In this document: positions 6,814 through 13,933 of the stretch, piece by piece
How positions within the stretch are numbered: the stretch's first letter is position 1
How the letters are laid out: the number at the start of each line of letters is the position of its first letter
DNA from: CAZVWV01 sp964631745
Lineage (GTDB): Bacteria; Bdellovibrionota_C; UBA2361; JBGSMV01
Reading direction: 5' to 3'
DNA: 27,649 bases
Assembly: GCA_964631745.1 (NCBI GenBank)
Contig: CAZVWV010000035.1
Coordinates: forward strand, 1-27,649
Notes under the pieces: generated by a model
The model's database searches: none
Told to the model about the DNA's origin: nothing
Seen by the model: the letters and a program-made list of their open reading frames with translations, nothing else
Program-made: the position numbers and the translations under genes

Positions 6814-7563
6814 ATGCCGCTTTATTCGAGATTAACTTATTTGAGTGCCGTTTTTATTGGAGGGCTGTTCTTTAACTTTGTTCCAGTTACGCAGGGCAGC
6901 GCCTTTGGGTTCTCTTTGAAGCGCACTATTTCATTTCTGCTAGTTGCGCTCTTCTCATATTCGTTGCGTACGATCGTGCGCAGAGATTTTTTGGATCGAA
7001 GCTCTGAGAGTGGCAAGACCATGAAGGCCTTTAACGTCGTGGCAGCCACTATGGGCACTTTGTTCTCGCTCGAACTATTTCGTTACTATTCCGGACCGTA
7101 CCCATTTTACTTATTGTTGCTGATCGGAATCTCTCAGGTCCTCGAATTAAGATACAGATGTAACGTTACTCTGGCCCTTCTCTTCAGTTTCTTCTGGCTG
7201 TGGGGTTCGGCTGTGCTTAGTATCTGGACAGTAGTTGGTGTGCTGGGTTGGGAGTCAATTTTTGTGGGACTGGCTCTGGCTTGCATGCTCTCTGCCCTGA
7301 GCGTGGTGTTGTTGAATTTCTCGCGAGCCCAAATGGAGAGGCTCTACCCACTTTTGATGCCGATTGGGCCGTTGATAATAGGGGCTTTCCCTCTATTCGG
7401 GCGTGCTCCTCGAATTTATTGCGCTATTCTGATAATAATCGCAATGGCTCAAACCTTAGTCCGGATTTTGAAGACCGGGGGTAGCTTGGCCTGGATTCGG
7501 CGTGAAGCTACTGGTGTTTGTTATCTGTTTGTAGTTATGCTTGTGCTACTTAGATTTTTTTGA
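6814..7563 (+). CDS. Polytopic membrane protein of unknown function
   Basis: I do not recognise this 249-residue protein. It is almost wholly hydrophobic, with about eight predicted membrane spans. The first is near residues 8-26, the last is at the very C-terminus, and the loops are short with Arg-rich ends. No catalytic motif stands out. It starts 9 bases after the PH-domain gene stop, so the two are probably co-transcribed and may work together at the membrane. It runs to 11 bases before the ATG of the TPR gene. It could be a transporter, a lipid-handling protein or a scaffold; the sequence does not tell. Confidence 0.75.
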   Translation: MPLYSRLTYLSAVFIGGLFFNFVPVTQGSAFGFSLKRTISFLLVALFSYSLRTIVRRDFLDRSSESGKTMKAFNVVAATMGTLFSLELFRYYSGPYPFYLLLLIGISQVLELRYRCNVTLALLFSFFWLWGSAVLSIWTVVGVLGWESIFVGLALACMLSALSVVLLNFSRAQMERLYPLLMPIGPLIIGAFPLFGRAPRIYCAILIIIAMAQTLVRILKTGGSLAWIRREATGVCYLFVVMLVLLRFF

Positions 7564-7574
7564 GGCCCGACGTT

Positions 7575-8330
7575 ATGAAGTTTATTAGAGCGTTCCTGGT
7601 TTTTTGTTTACTATTTGGCAGCGATCTCTGGGCGGCCCCGTCCAAATCAAAAAAAGTCGCCAATCCTCAATCGATAGAGCTGAACGAGCGTGGCGCCAAC
7701 GCTGTTAAGAACAAAGATTTTACTCAAGCCCAGGAGTTCTTTCGGCAAGCGCTTCAGGCCGACCCAGGCAATGCTACGGCAGCCTTTAACCTGGCGGGTA
7801 TTTATTTGACTTTGAAAAATGAGCCCATGGCTGTGTCTCTGTTGGAGGGGTATGTCAAAGAGTTTCCGCAGGACTCGGGACTGCAAGTCAGATTGGGTGA
7901 TAGCTATTTTGGTACCAAGGATGTGAATAGGGCCTTGGAGGCTTACGAAAAGGGGTACAAGCTCGACCCGAAGTATCCCGGGTTAGCCAACAAGCTCGCC
8001 ACGATTTACGGATTGACCAACGACGTTAAGAAGGCCTTAAGCATGCTGCTGGCCGCTGTGGACCAGGATCCTAAGAATGGGCAGCTGCTTTCGAATTTGA
8101 GCAGTGTTTTTTTAGCGAATGGCAAAACAGATGAGGCCATAAGCACAGCCAAGAGAGCGCTACAGATTAGAGCCACTCCGGAACTTTACGTCACTATGGG
8201 CTCCGCCTACGAAAGCAAAAAAGATCCAAAGAACGCGTTAATTGCTTTCAAACGCGCTGCCGATCTTGGAGATCCCAAACCTGAATTGGCGGCCAAGATA
8301 AAAGAGCTAACCGAAAAGATAGAAGGGTAA
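7575..8330 (+). CDS. Exported TPR-repeat protein
   Basis: A 251-residue protein with a clear signal peptide: Lys2, a hydrophobic core FLVFCLLFG, and likely cleavage after LWA near residue 21. It is followed by a Lys/Ser-rich linker and five to six tetratricopeptide repeats covering most of the rest. The units show the usual spacing, for example A-FNLAGIYL, ALEAYEKGYKLDP and AISTAKRALQI. TPR arrays bind protein partners; this one would act in the periplasm or at the outer membrane. The ATG at 7575 is chosen over a TTG at 7560 because the signal peptide begins there, and GAGG lies 9 bases upstream. It sits between the membrane protein and mqnE on the same strand. Confidence 0.8.
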   Translation: MKFIRAFLVFCLLFGSDLWAAPSKSKKVANPQSIELNERGANAVKNKDFTQAQEFFRQALQADPGNATAAFNLAGIYLTLKNEPMAVSLLEGYVKEFPQDSGLQVRLGDSYFGTKDVNRALEAYEKGYKLDPKYPGLANKLATIYGLTNDVKKALSMLLAAVDQDPKNGQLLSNLSSVFLANGKTDEAISTAKRALQIRATPELYVTMGSAYESKKDPKNALIAFKRAADLGDPKPELAAKIKELTEKIEG

Positions 8331-8379
8331 AGCTTTTTTAGAGACCGGTGCCAAAAGGGCGAGATGGGGCCTTTGAATC

Positions 8380-9504
8380 ATGCAGCGTAAACTTGAAGAG
8401 GTTCGAGAAAAACTCGCCAACGATGTTCAGTTGGACTTTGAGGACGGCATCTCGCTCTTCGCCCATCCCAATCTGATTGAGATCGCCGCCCTTGCCAACA
8501 CTCGTCGTGAAAAACTGCACGGCAACAGAACTTATTATAACTGGAATCTGCACTTAAATTCCACCAACGTATGCGAGGCGGATTGTTTGTTCTGTTCGTT
8601 CGCACGTTTGGAGCAGGGCATGCCAAAAGCCTTTACCCTTTCGGTGGCGCAGGCCCGCTCTTGGATTGCGCAGCGTTATCGCCCCGGCATGACTGAAATC
8701 CACATCGTAAACGGGCTAAATCCGAATTTGCCCTTCGAATACTACGAAGAGCTGCTTAGTATGATAGGTAGCGAGTTTCCCGAATTACATATTAAAGCCT
8801 TCACGGCAGTTGAAATTCATTATTTTTCGGAAAAGTACGGGCTTTCATATGAGGATGTATTGAAGAGGTTGATCAAGGCCGGACTGGGATCGTTGCCGGG
8901 AGGCGGAGCAGAGATATTTTCGGCTAGGGTCAGAAAAAAGATCTGCCGCGACAAAGTTGACGCTGCGGGCTGGCTTGAGGTTCATCGAGTGGCACATGCG
9001 CTTGGCCTACGCACAAATTGCACTATGCTTTATGGCACAATCGAAACCATCGAGGAACGGGTAGAACATCTCTTGCTTCTACGGGAGCTTCAAAATCGTA
9101 CCAAAGGCTTCCAAGTTTTTATCCCGCTAGCCTTTCACAACGAAGGTAATCGCATGCAACGGCTGCCGGCACCGACGGGAGCCGAGGATCTTCGTGTAAT
9201 TGCCGTGAGTAGGCTAATGCTGCAAAACATTGCGCACATCAAGGCCTACTGGATTATGCTCGGAGAAAAAACAGCCCAGATCGCCCAGTGGTTCGGGGCC
9301 GATGATCTTGACGGCACCGTCACGGAAGAGAAAGTGTATCACATGGCCGGAGCAGGGACGCCTAACGCCTTGGCGATCTCGGAGCTCGAGCACGTGATTC
9401 GCGCTGCTGGGAGAGATCCCGTGGAGCGAGACACTTTGTATAGGGAAGTGAGCAGGAGTGCGGCAGAATCAAAGGTTGCGTCAAAGAAGCGAGTTGCCTG
9501 TTAA
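8380..9504 (+). CDS. mqnE: Aminofutalosine synthase MqnE (radical SAM)
   Basis: A 374-residue radical-SAM enzyme that joins S-adenosylmethionine to 3-[(1-carboxyvinyl)oxy]benzoate to form aminofutalosine, the second step of the futalosine menaquinone route. The cluster-binding motif is CEADCLFC (Cys65, Cys69, Cys72), preceded by NLHLNSTNV. Downstream are family-typical blocks: TEIHIVNGLNP, HIKAFTAVEIH, GLGSLPGGGAEIF, NCTMLYGTIET, FIPLAFHNEGN and MLGEKTAQIA. MqnC, the paralogue, has a different motif context, so MqnE is the better fit. It lies 49 bases after the TPR gene; a weak G-rich site precedes the ATG. It shows that menaquinone is made from chorismate via futalosine in this organism. Confidence 0.93.
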   Translation: MQRKLEEVREKLANDVQLDFEDGISLFAHPNLIEIAALANTRREKLHGNRTYYNWNLHLNSTNVCEADCLFCSFARLEQGMPKAFTLSVAQARSWIAQRYRPGMTEIHIVNGLNPNLPFEYYEELLSMIGSEFPELHIKAFTAVEIHYFSEKYGLSYEDVLKRLIKAGLGSLPGGGAEIFSARVRKKICRDKVDAAGWLEVHRVAHALGLRTNCTMLYGTIETIEERVEHLLLLRELQNRTKGFQVFIPLAFHNEGNRMQRLPAPTGAEDLRVIAVSRLMLQNIAHIKAYWIMLGEKTAQIAQWFGADDLDGTVTEEKVYHMAGAGTPNALAISELEHVIRAAGRDPVERDTLYREVSRSAAESKVASKKRVAC

Positions 9505-9518
9505 TTTAAGAGTGTGCC

Positions 9519-9564
9519 GCCTGGTCGCCCGCTTTGGGCAAGGGCCCAGTGAAATCAGGCTTTT
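9519..9564 (+). terminator. Possible intrinsic terminator after mqnE
   Basis: GCCTG (9519-9523) can pair with CAGGC (9556-9560), followed by TTTT (9561-9564). Inside is a small GCCC/GGGC hairpin (527-530 with 536-539 of this kilobase). The structure is interrupted and the T run short, so the call is tentative. Confidence 0.35.
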
Positions 9565-9689
9565 ACCCTTTAGATTACTCTATTCGGTACCTGAAATTTC
9601 TATTAATAAATAAATTTCTTGTACGCAACATTGGAAAACTCATGTTAATATCAGGACTGGGTTATTGATCTCATCTTGGAGGTTAAATT

Positions 9690-9926
9690 ATGACAAAGGA
9701 AGGTTTGCCCGACGTAAAGGGTCAAATTATTAGAGCGCTTACTCATCCAGAAGCTGAAGAAGGGCTTTATTTTCGTAATTTCTATCATCTTCATGAAGAG
9801 GATGAACGCCCGCCGGTCGAGGCCAGGCAAGATGTGATCTTGGATGCTTTGAAGGAGCTAATTCACGAAGGGCGCGTGCAGATGAACGATGGCGAAGGCG
9901 AAGCTATCTTTACGCTGATTCATTAG
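9690..9926 (+). CDS. Small acidic protein of unknown function
   Basis: A 78-residue soluble, acidic protein that I do not recognise. The predicted order helix (KGQIIRALT), loop, helix (RQDVILDALKELIHEG), then a short strand pair (RVQMND / EAIFTLIH) resembles a compact winged-helix fold. That is only a shape argument, since no basic recognition helix is evident. A near-perfect Shine-Dalgarno site (GGAGG) 8 bases before the ATG predicts strong translation, in contrast to the leaderless genes nearby. It stands alone between mqnE and a minus-strand gene, with about 185 bases of upstream DNA. The A/T-rich stretch at 9601-9652 (TAATAT at 9646-9651) may hold its promoter. Confidence 0.7.
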   Translation: MTKEGLPDVKGQIIRALTHPEAEEGLYFRNFYHLHEEDERPPVEARQDVILDALKELIHEGRVQMNDGEGEAIFTLIH

Positions 9927-9969
9927 ACCTCTATTAGATGCGCGCTTGGGGGAGAATAGGCAGCCACCG

Positions 9970-10743
9970 CTACGAGTTTGGGCTCTCGTCTTGCTTAGTA
10001 TCTTTGGCGGCTTCTTTGGCAAATAATTTTTTGAGTTTTTTCCAGACGCGGTTGCTCGCGCCCGTATAGCTATCTTTTGATAGCTCCGGTAAATTTAGCT
10101 GCAGAATGCTTTCAGGAATCTCAATGCTCTGGATCACCGGAGCTTTAAGTTTGTCCAGCTCTTCAAGTAGTTTGTGATAATATCCTTGCAAAACCTGATC
10201 ATCAAAGGTGGTGGCCTTAGAGATATATTCCGCCGACACGTTTTTGTGCCGCCCGGTACGACCGCGACGTTTCTCTTCTGAAATCTGATCAACATGAGCA
10301 ATTAACAAAGCCACGGCTTGTTCAACATTCGAGATCCTGTTGTGAATCTCCACCCATTTCCCGCGTAGTTTTAAGGCGTGCTGTAAAGCGATAACGTCAG
10401 CCGCGTTGATCTGACGCGAGACGACAGTGTTAAAACCAAGCTCTCGCAGGGAAGTTCGATCGAATTCCGGGCCGACCTGGTCGCGTAGCTGCACAAAAAC
10501 ACAGGCTTCGCCTCGTTCAAGGCGGGCGTAGTCTTTAACGAATATTCCGAGGTGCTCCTGTGGTAGGGAATCGTCTAGAAAGCAGAGGTCATAGTGTGAC
10601 TTTATGTGCAGTTCCAAAAGGTCGGTAAGATTGGGAGCCGACTCCAAGGCGGCGACCTCAAAGTGGGCAGATAGAGCTGTTCTCAAGCTCTCGATTAAGC
10701 CGTTCTCTTGGGCCAACATTGAAATTTTGTAACTTATCGCCAT
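9970..10743 (-). CDS. Protein with degenerate receiver-like domain
   Basis: A 257-residue protein whose first about 120 residues follow the layout of a CheY-like receiver: strand KISML, helix, YDLCFLDDSLPQ as the phosphoacceptor-loop equivalent, CVFVQLRD as strand 4, and GFNTVVSRQI as strand 5. The Thr/Ser after strand 4 and the Lys after strand 5 that a working receiver needs are not present, so phosphorylation is doubtful. The rest has helices, a basic stretch EKRRGRTGRHK and a Lys-rich C-terminus ending in an acidic tail. A role as a phosphorylation-independent regulator or adaptor is inferred. It is a single gene, convergent with the small acidic protein; a GGAAG site lies close to the ATG. 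Confidence 0.55.
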   Translation of the reverse strand: MAISYKISMLAQENGLIESLRTALSAHFEVAALESAPNLTDLLELHIKSHYDLCFLDDSLPQEHLGIFVKDYARLERGEACVFVQLRDQVGPEFDRTSLRELGFNTVVSRQINAADVIALQHALKLRGKWVEIHNRISNVEQAVALLIAHVDQISEEKRRGRTGRHKNVSAEYISKATTFDDQVLQGYYHKLLEELDKLKAPVIQSIEIPESILQLNLPELSKDSYTGASNRVWKKLKKLFAKEAAKDTKQDESPNS

Positions 10744-10814
10744 CTTACTTCCGGGGACATCTATCCTATCGGCTGAATTGAGTCAGGGCTTAATGGGGTA
10801 GTTGCCTGATTTTA

Positions 10815-11810
10815 TTAGGGATCGATACCCGCGAAATACTTTGCCTCCGATGGGCAAGCTCCGCTGATGCCGAAATTCAGCGATTTGCCGCGTTCGTCTG
10901 GCGATAAGCACTGAGGCTGTTCGTTAAGTAACCCAAGCACCAAGCGTTCGGTCTCGGTAGCGGCAAGAGTTACAAGTTCGGCCACTGTATGCGACAAGCG
11001 TTGGCCGCTTACCGGATTTTGATACGTTATACTGTTTTTAAACAGAGCTAACCCAGATTCTCTGCCCCTCAAAAACAAGGCTTCGATGGGAGCCAATCTT
11101 CCGCGCAGAATTTTATTGAGGAATTGATAACAGGCGCCAGCTGGAATACTCCGGAAGATCGCTTGATACAACGAGATCTCAGCGATACTTTCCCGCCACT
11201 GCGTGGCGCTATCCTCGCATGCGAGAAAGTGAAGCCCCTGAGAAAGCCAGCTGCAAATCAAAGCTAGGTGAGGGGACAACGCTGAGACTACCTCTCTGAG
11301 ACTGTATCGGTTCCAAAGCTCATATTTGCTGGCCATATGCGCATCCAGAAAGGTTTCAAAGCTACGGTGTTTAGTTTGTGCCAGGATCCGGGCGTCATAA
11401 TTTAAGTCATAATAATTGCCCGTAAAATGGTAAACCATCGGATGCATATGAAGATCGGTAGCGTAGTGACTTATAAAGCCAATTAGGACCGAAGTAAGCA
11501 GCGCCCGTTCACTGCCTTGATATTCTCGCAACGCCTCTGCCAACGAGCGCAGCGGCAAGAGCGTGTCCTCACCGGCTGAACCATGTAGTGCTTCTGATAT
11601 GCGCTGGAATTTGCTCCTGCCTCGCTTATGAAAATAGGGCGCGTCATGCAAAACTGCGCCCAGGTAGGCGGCTGCACTGTGTTCTTTTCTGTGTTCTTTT
11701 CTGTGTTCTTTCCTGTGTTCTTCCACCACTGCGCAGATAGCCGGAGCAGATTTTGCCAACAAGAGCCTGCTCTCTTCCAGGGCGACCCAATGTGTGATCT
11801 CACGTGGCAT
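10815..11810 (-). CDS. Zinc-dependent phospholipase C-like protein
   Basis: A 331-residue protein resembling the zinc-dependent phospholipase C / S1-P1 nuclease-like family. Supporting features: ITHWVALEE at the N-terminus (His7), GAVLHDAPYF (about 51-60, where the family often has a PD motif), SHYATDLHMHPMVYHF with its His/Asp cluster, and TKHRSFETFLDAHM. These His/Asp residues would hold the zinc ions. No signal peptide is seen, so a cytoplasmic location is possible and the substrate is uncertain. Residues 31-44 are a three-fold EHRK repeat encoded by 12-bp tandem DNA repeats. The ATG at 11810 overlaps the end of the esterase gene by 11 bases; an upstream TTG (11825) is less likely. Confidence 0.7.
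   Translation of the reverse strand: MPREITHWVALEESRLLLAKSAPAICAVVEEHRKEHRKEHRKEHSAAAYLGAVLHDAPYFHKRGRSKFQRISEALHGSAGEDTLLPLRSLAEALREYQGSERALLTSVLIGFISHYATDLHMHPMVYHFTGNYYDLNYDARILAQTKHRSFETFLDAHMASKYELWNRYSLREVVSALSPHLALICSWLSQGLHFLACEDSATQWRESIAEISLYQAIFRSIPAGACYQFLNKILRGRLAPIEALFLRGRESGLALFKNSITYQNPVSGQRLSHTVAELVTLAATETERLVLGLLNEQPQCLSPDERGKSLNFGISGACPSEAKYFAGIDP
11677..11724. repeat. 12-bp tandem repeat, four units, in coding DNA
   Basis: CTGTGTTCTTTT is present twice exactly (11677-11688, 11689-11700) and twice with one or two changes (11701-11712, 11713-11724). It is in frame in the phospholipase-like gene and encodes repeated EHRK, so copy-number change would add or remove four residues without a frameshift. 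Confidence 0.9.
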
Positions 11811-12531
11811 CGGCGATTCCGGCAATAAACTGTTCTACTTCGACGAATACCTGATCTCGCATGTGCCCCAGGGTAAGCTCGTGCTGGGCGTTTTGAAGCA
11901 AGCGAAACTTACACGGATATCGCTGGCTAAGTACCTTGTAAGAATCGGGCGAGAGATGGTGGTCAAACGGGTCCTGCAAAAGCAGAGTCGGGGAGTTAAG
12001 CTTATGTAGATCTCTTAAAACTAATCTTCTTAACTTAAATAATCGCAAAATGGCGGCGATTGAATGTGCGGGATAAGAATGACGTTCAACTGCGAGCGCA
12101 TGCGGCCGAGATACCTTCTTTAAAAATCCAAGCCTTCCTCCAAATACCGCCAACAGACTTTCAGGTGCCAGGGAGGTGAGTGCGAGTATCTGCTCCATAG
12201 GGGCTCGTAATTTAAAGGGCGGCGATAGCAGCACCGCTCCGGCAACCAAGCTGGCATGCTCTTCGGCTAGAGCGAGCGCCAGGAGTGCTCCGAATGAAAG
12301 TCCGATTACGAGGCAGGGGGGATTTAGCTGCAGAAGAGATCTCTGCACCTCGCTTCTCCAGGTCTGCAAAGTAGTTTGCGATAAATCGTAGAGACTAGTC
12401 TCGTGCCCACTCAGCCGCGGAACAGCCGTAATTAGCCCGCGCTGATTCAGCCTTTGGGACATCTCCCACATCTCTTGGGGGCCGCCAGTCATGCCGTGTA
12501 GCAACAGAGCCGAATTTAGCCGCCCCCACAT
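11800..12531 (-). CDS. Alpha/beta-hydrolase, carboxylesterase-like
   Basis: A 243-residue serine hydrolase of the bacterial carboxylesterase/monoacylglycerol-lipase type. It has LLHGMTGGPQEM (10-21, oxyanion loop), the nucleophile elbow GLSFG (Ser79), a candidate acid in LLQDPFDHHLSP (Asp187 or Asp189) and the catalytic His in NAQHELTLGH (His216). No signal peptide is present. It would hydrolyse short-chain or glyceride esters in the cytoplasm; the natural substrate is unknown. Its ATG shares one base with the stop of the upstream YjeF-like gene (TAATG), and its end overlaps the phospholipase-like gene. The three therefore form a tight operon, perhaps for lipid or ester turnover. Confidence 0.85.
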   Translation of the reverse strand: MWGRLNSALLLHGMTGGPQEMWEMSQRLNQRGLITAVPRLSGHETSLYDLSQTTLQTWRSEVQRSLLQLNPPCLVIGLSFGALLALALAEEHASLVAGAVLLSPPFKLRAPMEQILALTSLAPESLLAVFGGRLGFLKKVSRPHALAVERHSYPAHSIAAILRLFKLRRLVLRDLHKLNSPTLLLQDPFDHHLSPDSYKVLSQRYPCKFRLLQNAQHELTLGHMRDQVFVEVEQFIAGIADAT

Positions 12532-13334
12532 TAGCCGGGCTCTTTCGAATTATCTTCTTTCTCAGGAAAAATCTGAACTACCGGCTGCTCGGCGAACAAG
12601 GGCGAGAGATCGAAGCCCGCGTCACTATAAATTTCGCTGGTGAAAGAGACGTCACAAAGGTAATGTCGACCGGCACAATCCGAACCATTAAATAGTCCGC
12701 TTAGAGGAGCGCCCAAGGAGAGGGTCGACGATGCGTAAAGTGGCTCTGGGAGTTTCTTGCCAGAGCTCGGATCTATTCCTGGTGGGCACTCGATGCAATG
12801 CACTGGGGTGCTCAGATCATTTAATCTCTCCACAAACGTGGGAACCCAATCCTGGTTTTCTGCTCCGAAGGTGCCCCAAATCAAATTATGGCAGGAGCTC
12901 ACGATTTGCTGTAATAGCTCAGCCTGCAGGGGCTCACTAGAAGTTAGGGCGCTGACGTCATGAAAGCTGGCCCGCATGGTTCGAAGCGGCTTTAGCTGGC
13001 GTTCAAAGTGGCTGCTTAACTTAACTCCAGCCGGAGGCACTATAATCTCCGCCGTAGCCCCGGAGTTAATCAGATGCCGGGCCGTGGCCAGCGCCACCCA
13101 ACCGGAAAGCGTGTCGCAGGCAAGCACTGCCACGCGTGAATCCTGACCTGTGAGGCCCAACGCATAGCGCACCACCATCGCCATGCTGTACGAAGCGGCT
13201 TCACAAACCTGCTCCGGAGTCACTCCGATCTCCCAGAGCTTGGTCTTGCAGCGCTCTAAAATCTCCGGATCAAAGCTAGGGAATTTGATGCCGCCCTTGT
13301 TTCTGAAGATGTTCTCGAAGCCTGTATCTTGCAC
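12531..13334 (-). CDS. YjeF N-terminal-like protein, probably catalytically altered
   Basis: A 267-residue protein resembling the NAD(P)HX-epimerase (YjeF_N) fold. The similar parts are EQVCEAASYSMAMVV (41-55), a Rossmann-like start RVAVLAC followed by WVALATARHLINSGATAEII (79-98), and CIECPPGIDPSSG (180-192) with GAPLSGLF (208-215). The usual substrate loop GPGNNGGDG is replaced by CDTLSGW (73-79), and the usual VDIPSG reads IECPPG, with Glu in place of the catalytic Asp. Epimerase activity is therefore doubtful. No kinase (YjeF_C) half is present. It begins with GTG, and no ATG occurs before residue 51. It is first in the operon with the esterase and phospholipase-like genes. Confidence 0.65.
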   Translation of the reverse strand: MQDTGFENIFRNKGGIKFPSFDPEILERCKTKLWEIGVTPEQVCEAASYSMAMVVRYALGLTGQDSRVAVLACDTLSGWVALATARHLINSGATAEIIVPPAGVKLSSHFERQLKPLRTMRASFHDVSALTSSEPLQAELLQQIVSSCHNLIWGTFGAENQDWVPTFVERLNDLSTPVHCIECPPGIDPSSGKKLPEPLYASSTLSLGAPLSGLFNGSDCAGRHYLCDVSFTSEIYSDAGFDLSPLFAEQPVVQIFPEKEDNSKEPG

Positions 13335-13431
13335 GTAATTACTTGAATAGTCTGAGTATATTAATACTGCTCAAATTATGTGGAAAACTAGCCGACTTTG
13401 CAACCAAGGAAATCATACTTTACTGAGCGCT

Positions 13432-13872
13432 ATGGTATCGAAACTAAGTAGCATAGACCCTGCTGAAACCTCAGTTCTAATTGTGGACGATAGCACCCAA
13501 TACAGCGATGTGCTACGGCGCATCCTAAAGGGAGTCTTCGGTTACACCGAGATCGTTAGCGTCGATAATACCAAAGAGGCCTTCGATAGGATTTCAGCCG
13601 AACCGGAGAAATTTAGACTGATGTTCGTTGATTTTAACTTCCCCGGCACCGAAAAGGGCACGGACTTGCTGATGCGGCTGAAAGAAGCAAGTCTTATGGA
13701 TGAGCGCATAGCGTTTCTGATCACCTCGGAGCCAACCCTAGAGAACGTTCGCAGCGCCACCTCTTACGGAGCGCTTGGAGTTCTGGCCAAGCCTTTTGAT
13801 CGTGAAGAGCTAAAGACCCAGATGGAAAAAGCGCGTATCCACATCAGGACCGAAAACTGCGAGTCATTCTGA
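13432..13872 (+). CDS. CheY-like single-domain response regulator
   Basis: A 146-residue receiver domain with no output domain. All functional residues are visible: acidic pair in LIVDD (Asp19, Asp20), phosphoacceptor Asp67 in MFVDFNFPG, Thr in FLITSEPT and Lys in LAKPF. It should be phosphorylated by a histidine kinase that is not in the window, and could act on the flagellar motor or in a phosphorelay; that is an inference from its fold and the presence of fliL and flgM homologues. The start at 13432 fits the usual domain length. The frame is open back to an ATG at 13378, which would add 18 unusual residues. It is divergent from the YjeF-like gene. Confidence 0.85.
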   Translation: MVSKLSSIDPAETSVLIVDDSTQYSDVLRRILKGVFGYTEIVSVDNTKEAFDRISAEPEKFRLMFVDFNFPGTEKGTDLLMRLKEASLMDERIAFLITSEPTLENVRSATSYGALGVLAKPFDREELKTQMEKARIHIRTENCESF

Positions 13873-13898
13873 TCTGCGTTTGTTAACGGTTGGCCGAG

Positions 13899-13927
13899 TT
13901 GATTTGAGCTAACGAATTCCCTATAAT
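13899..13927 (+). promoter_or_regulatory. Strong predicted leaderless promoter of asd
   Basis: TTGATT (13899-13904), exactly 17 bases, then a perfect TATAAT (13922-13927). Only 6 bases separate the -10 box from the asd ATG, so the first transcribed base should coincide with the start codon. Confidence 0.75.
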
Positions 13928-13933
13928 CTGCGG

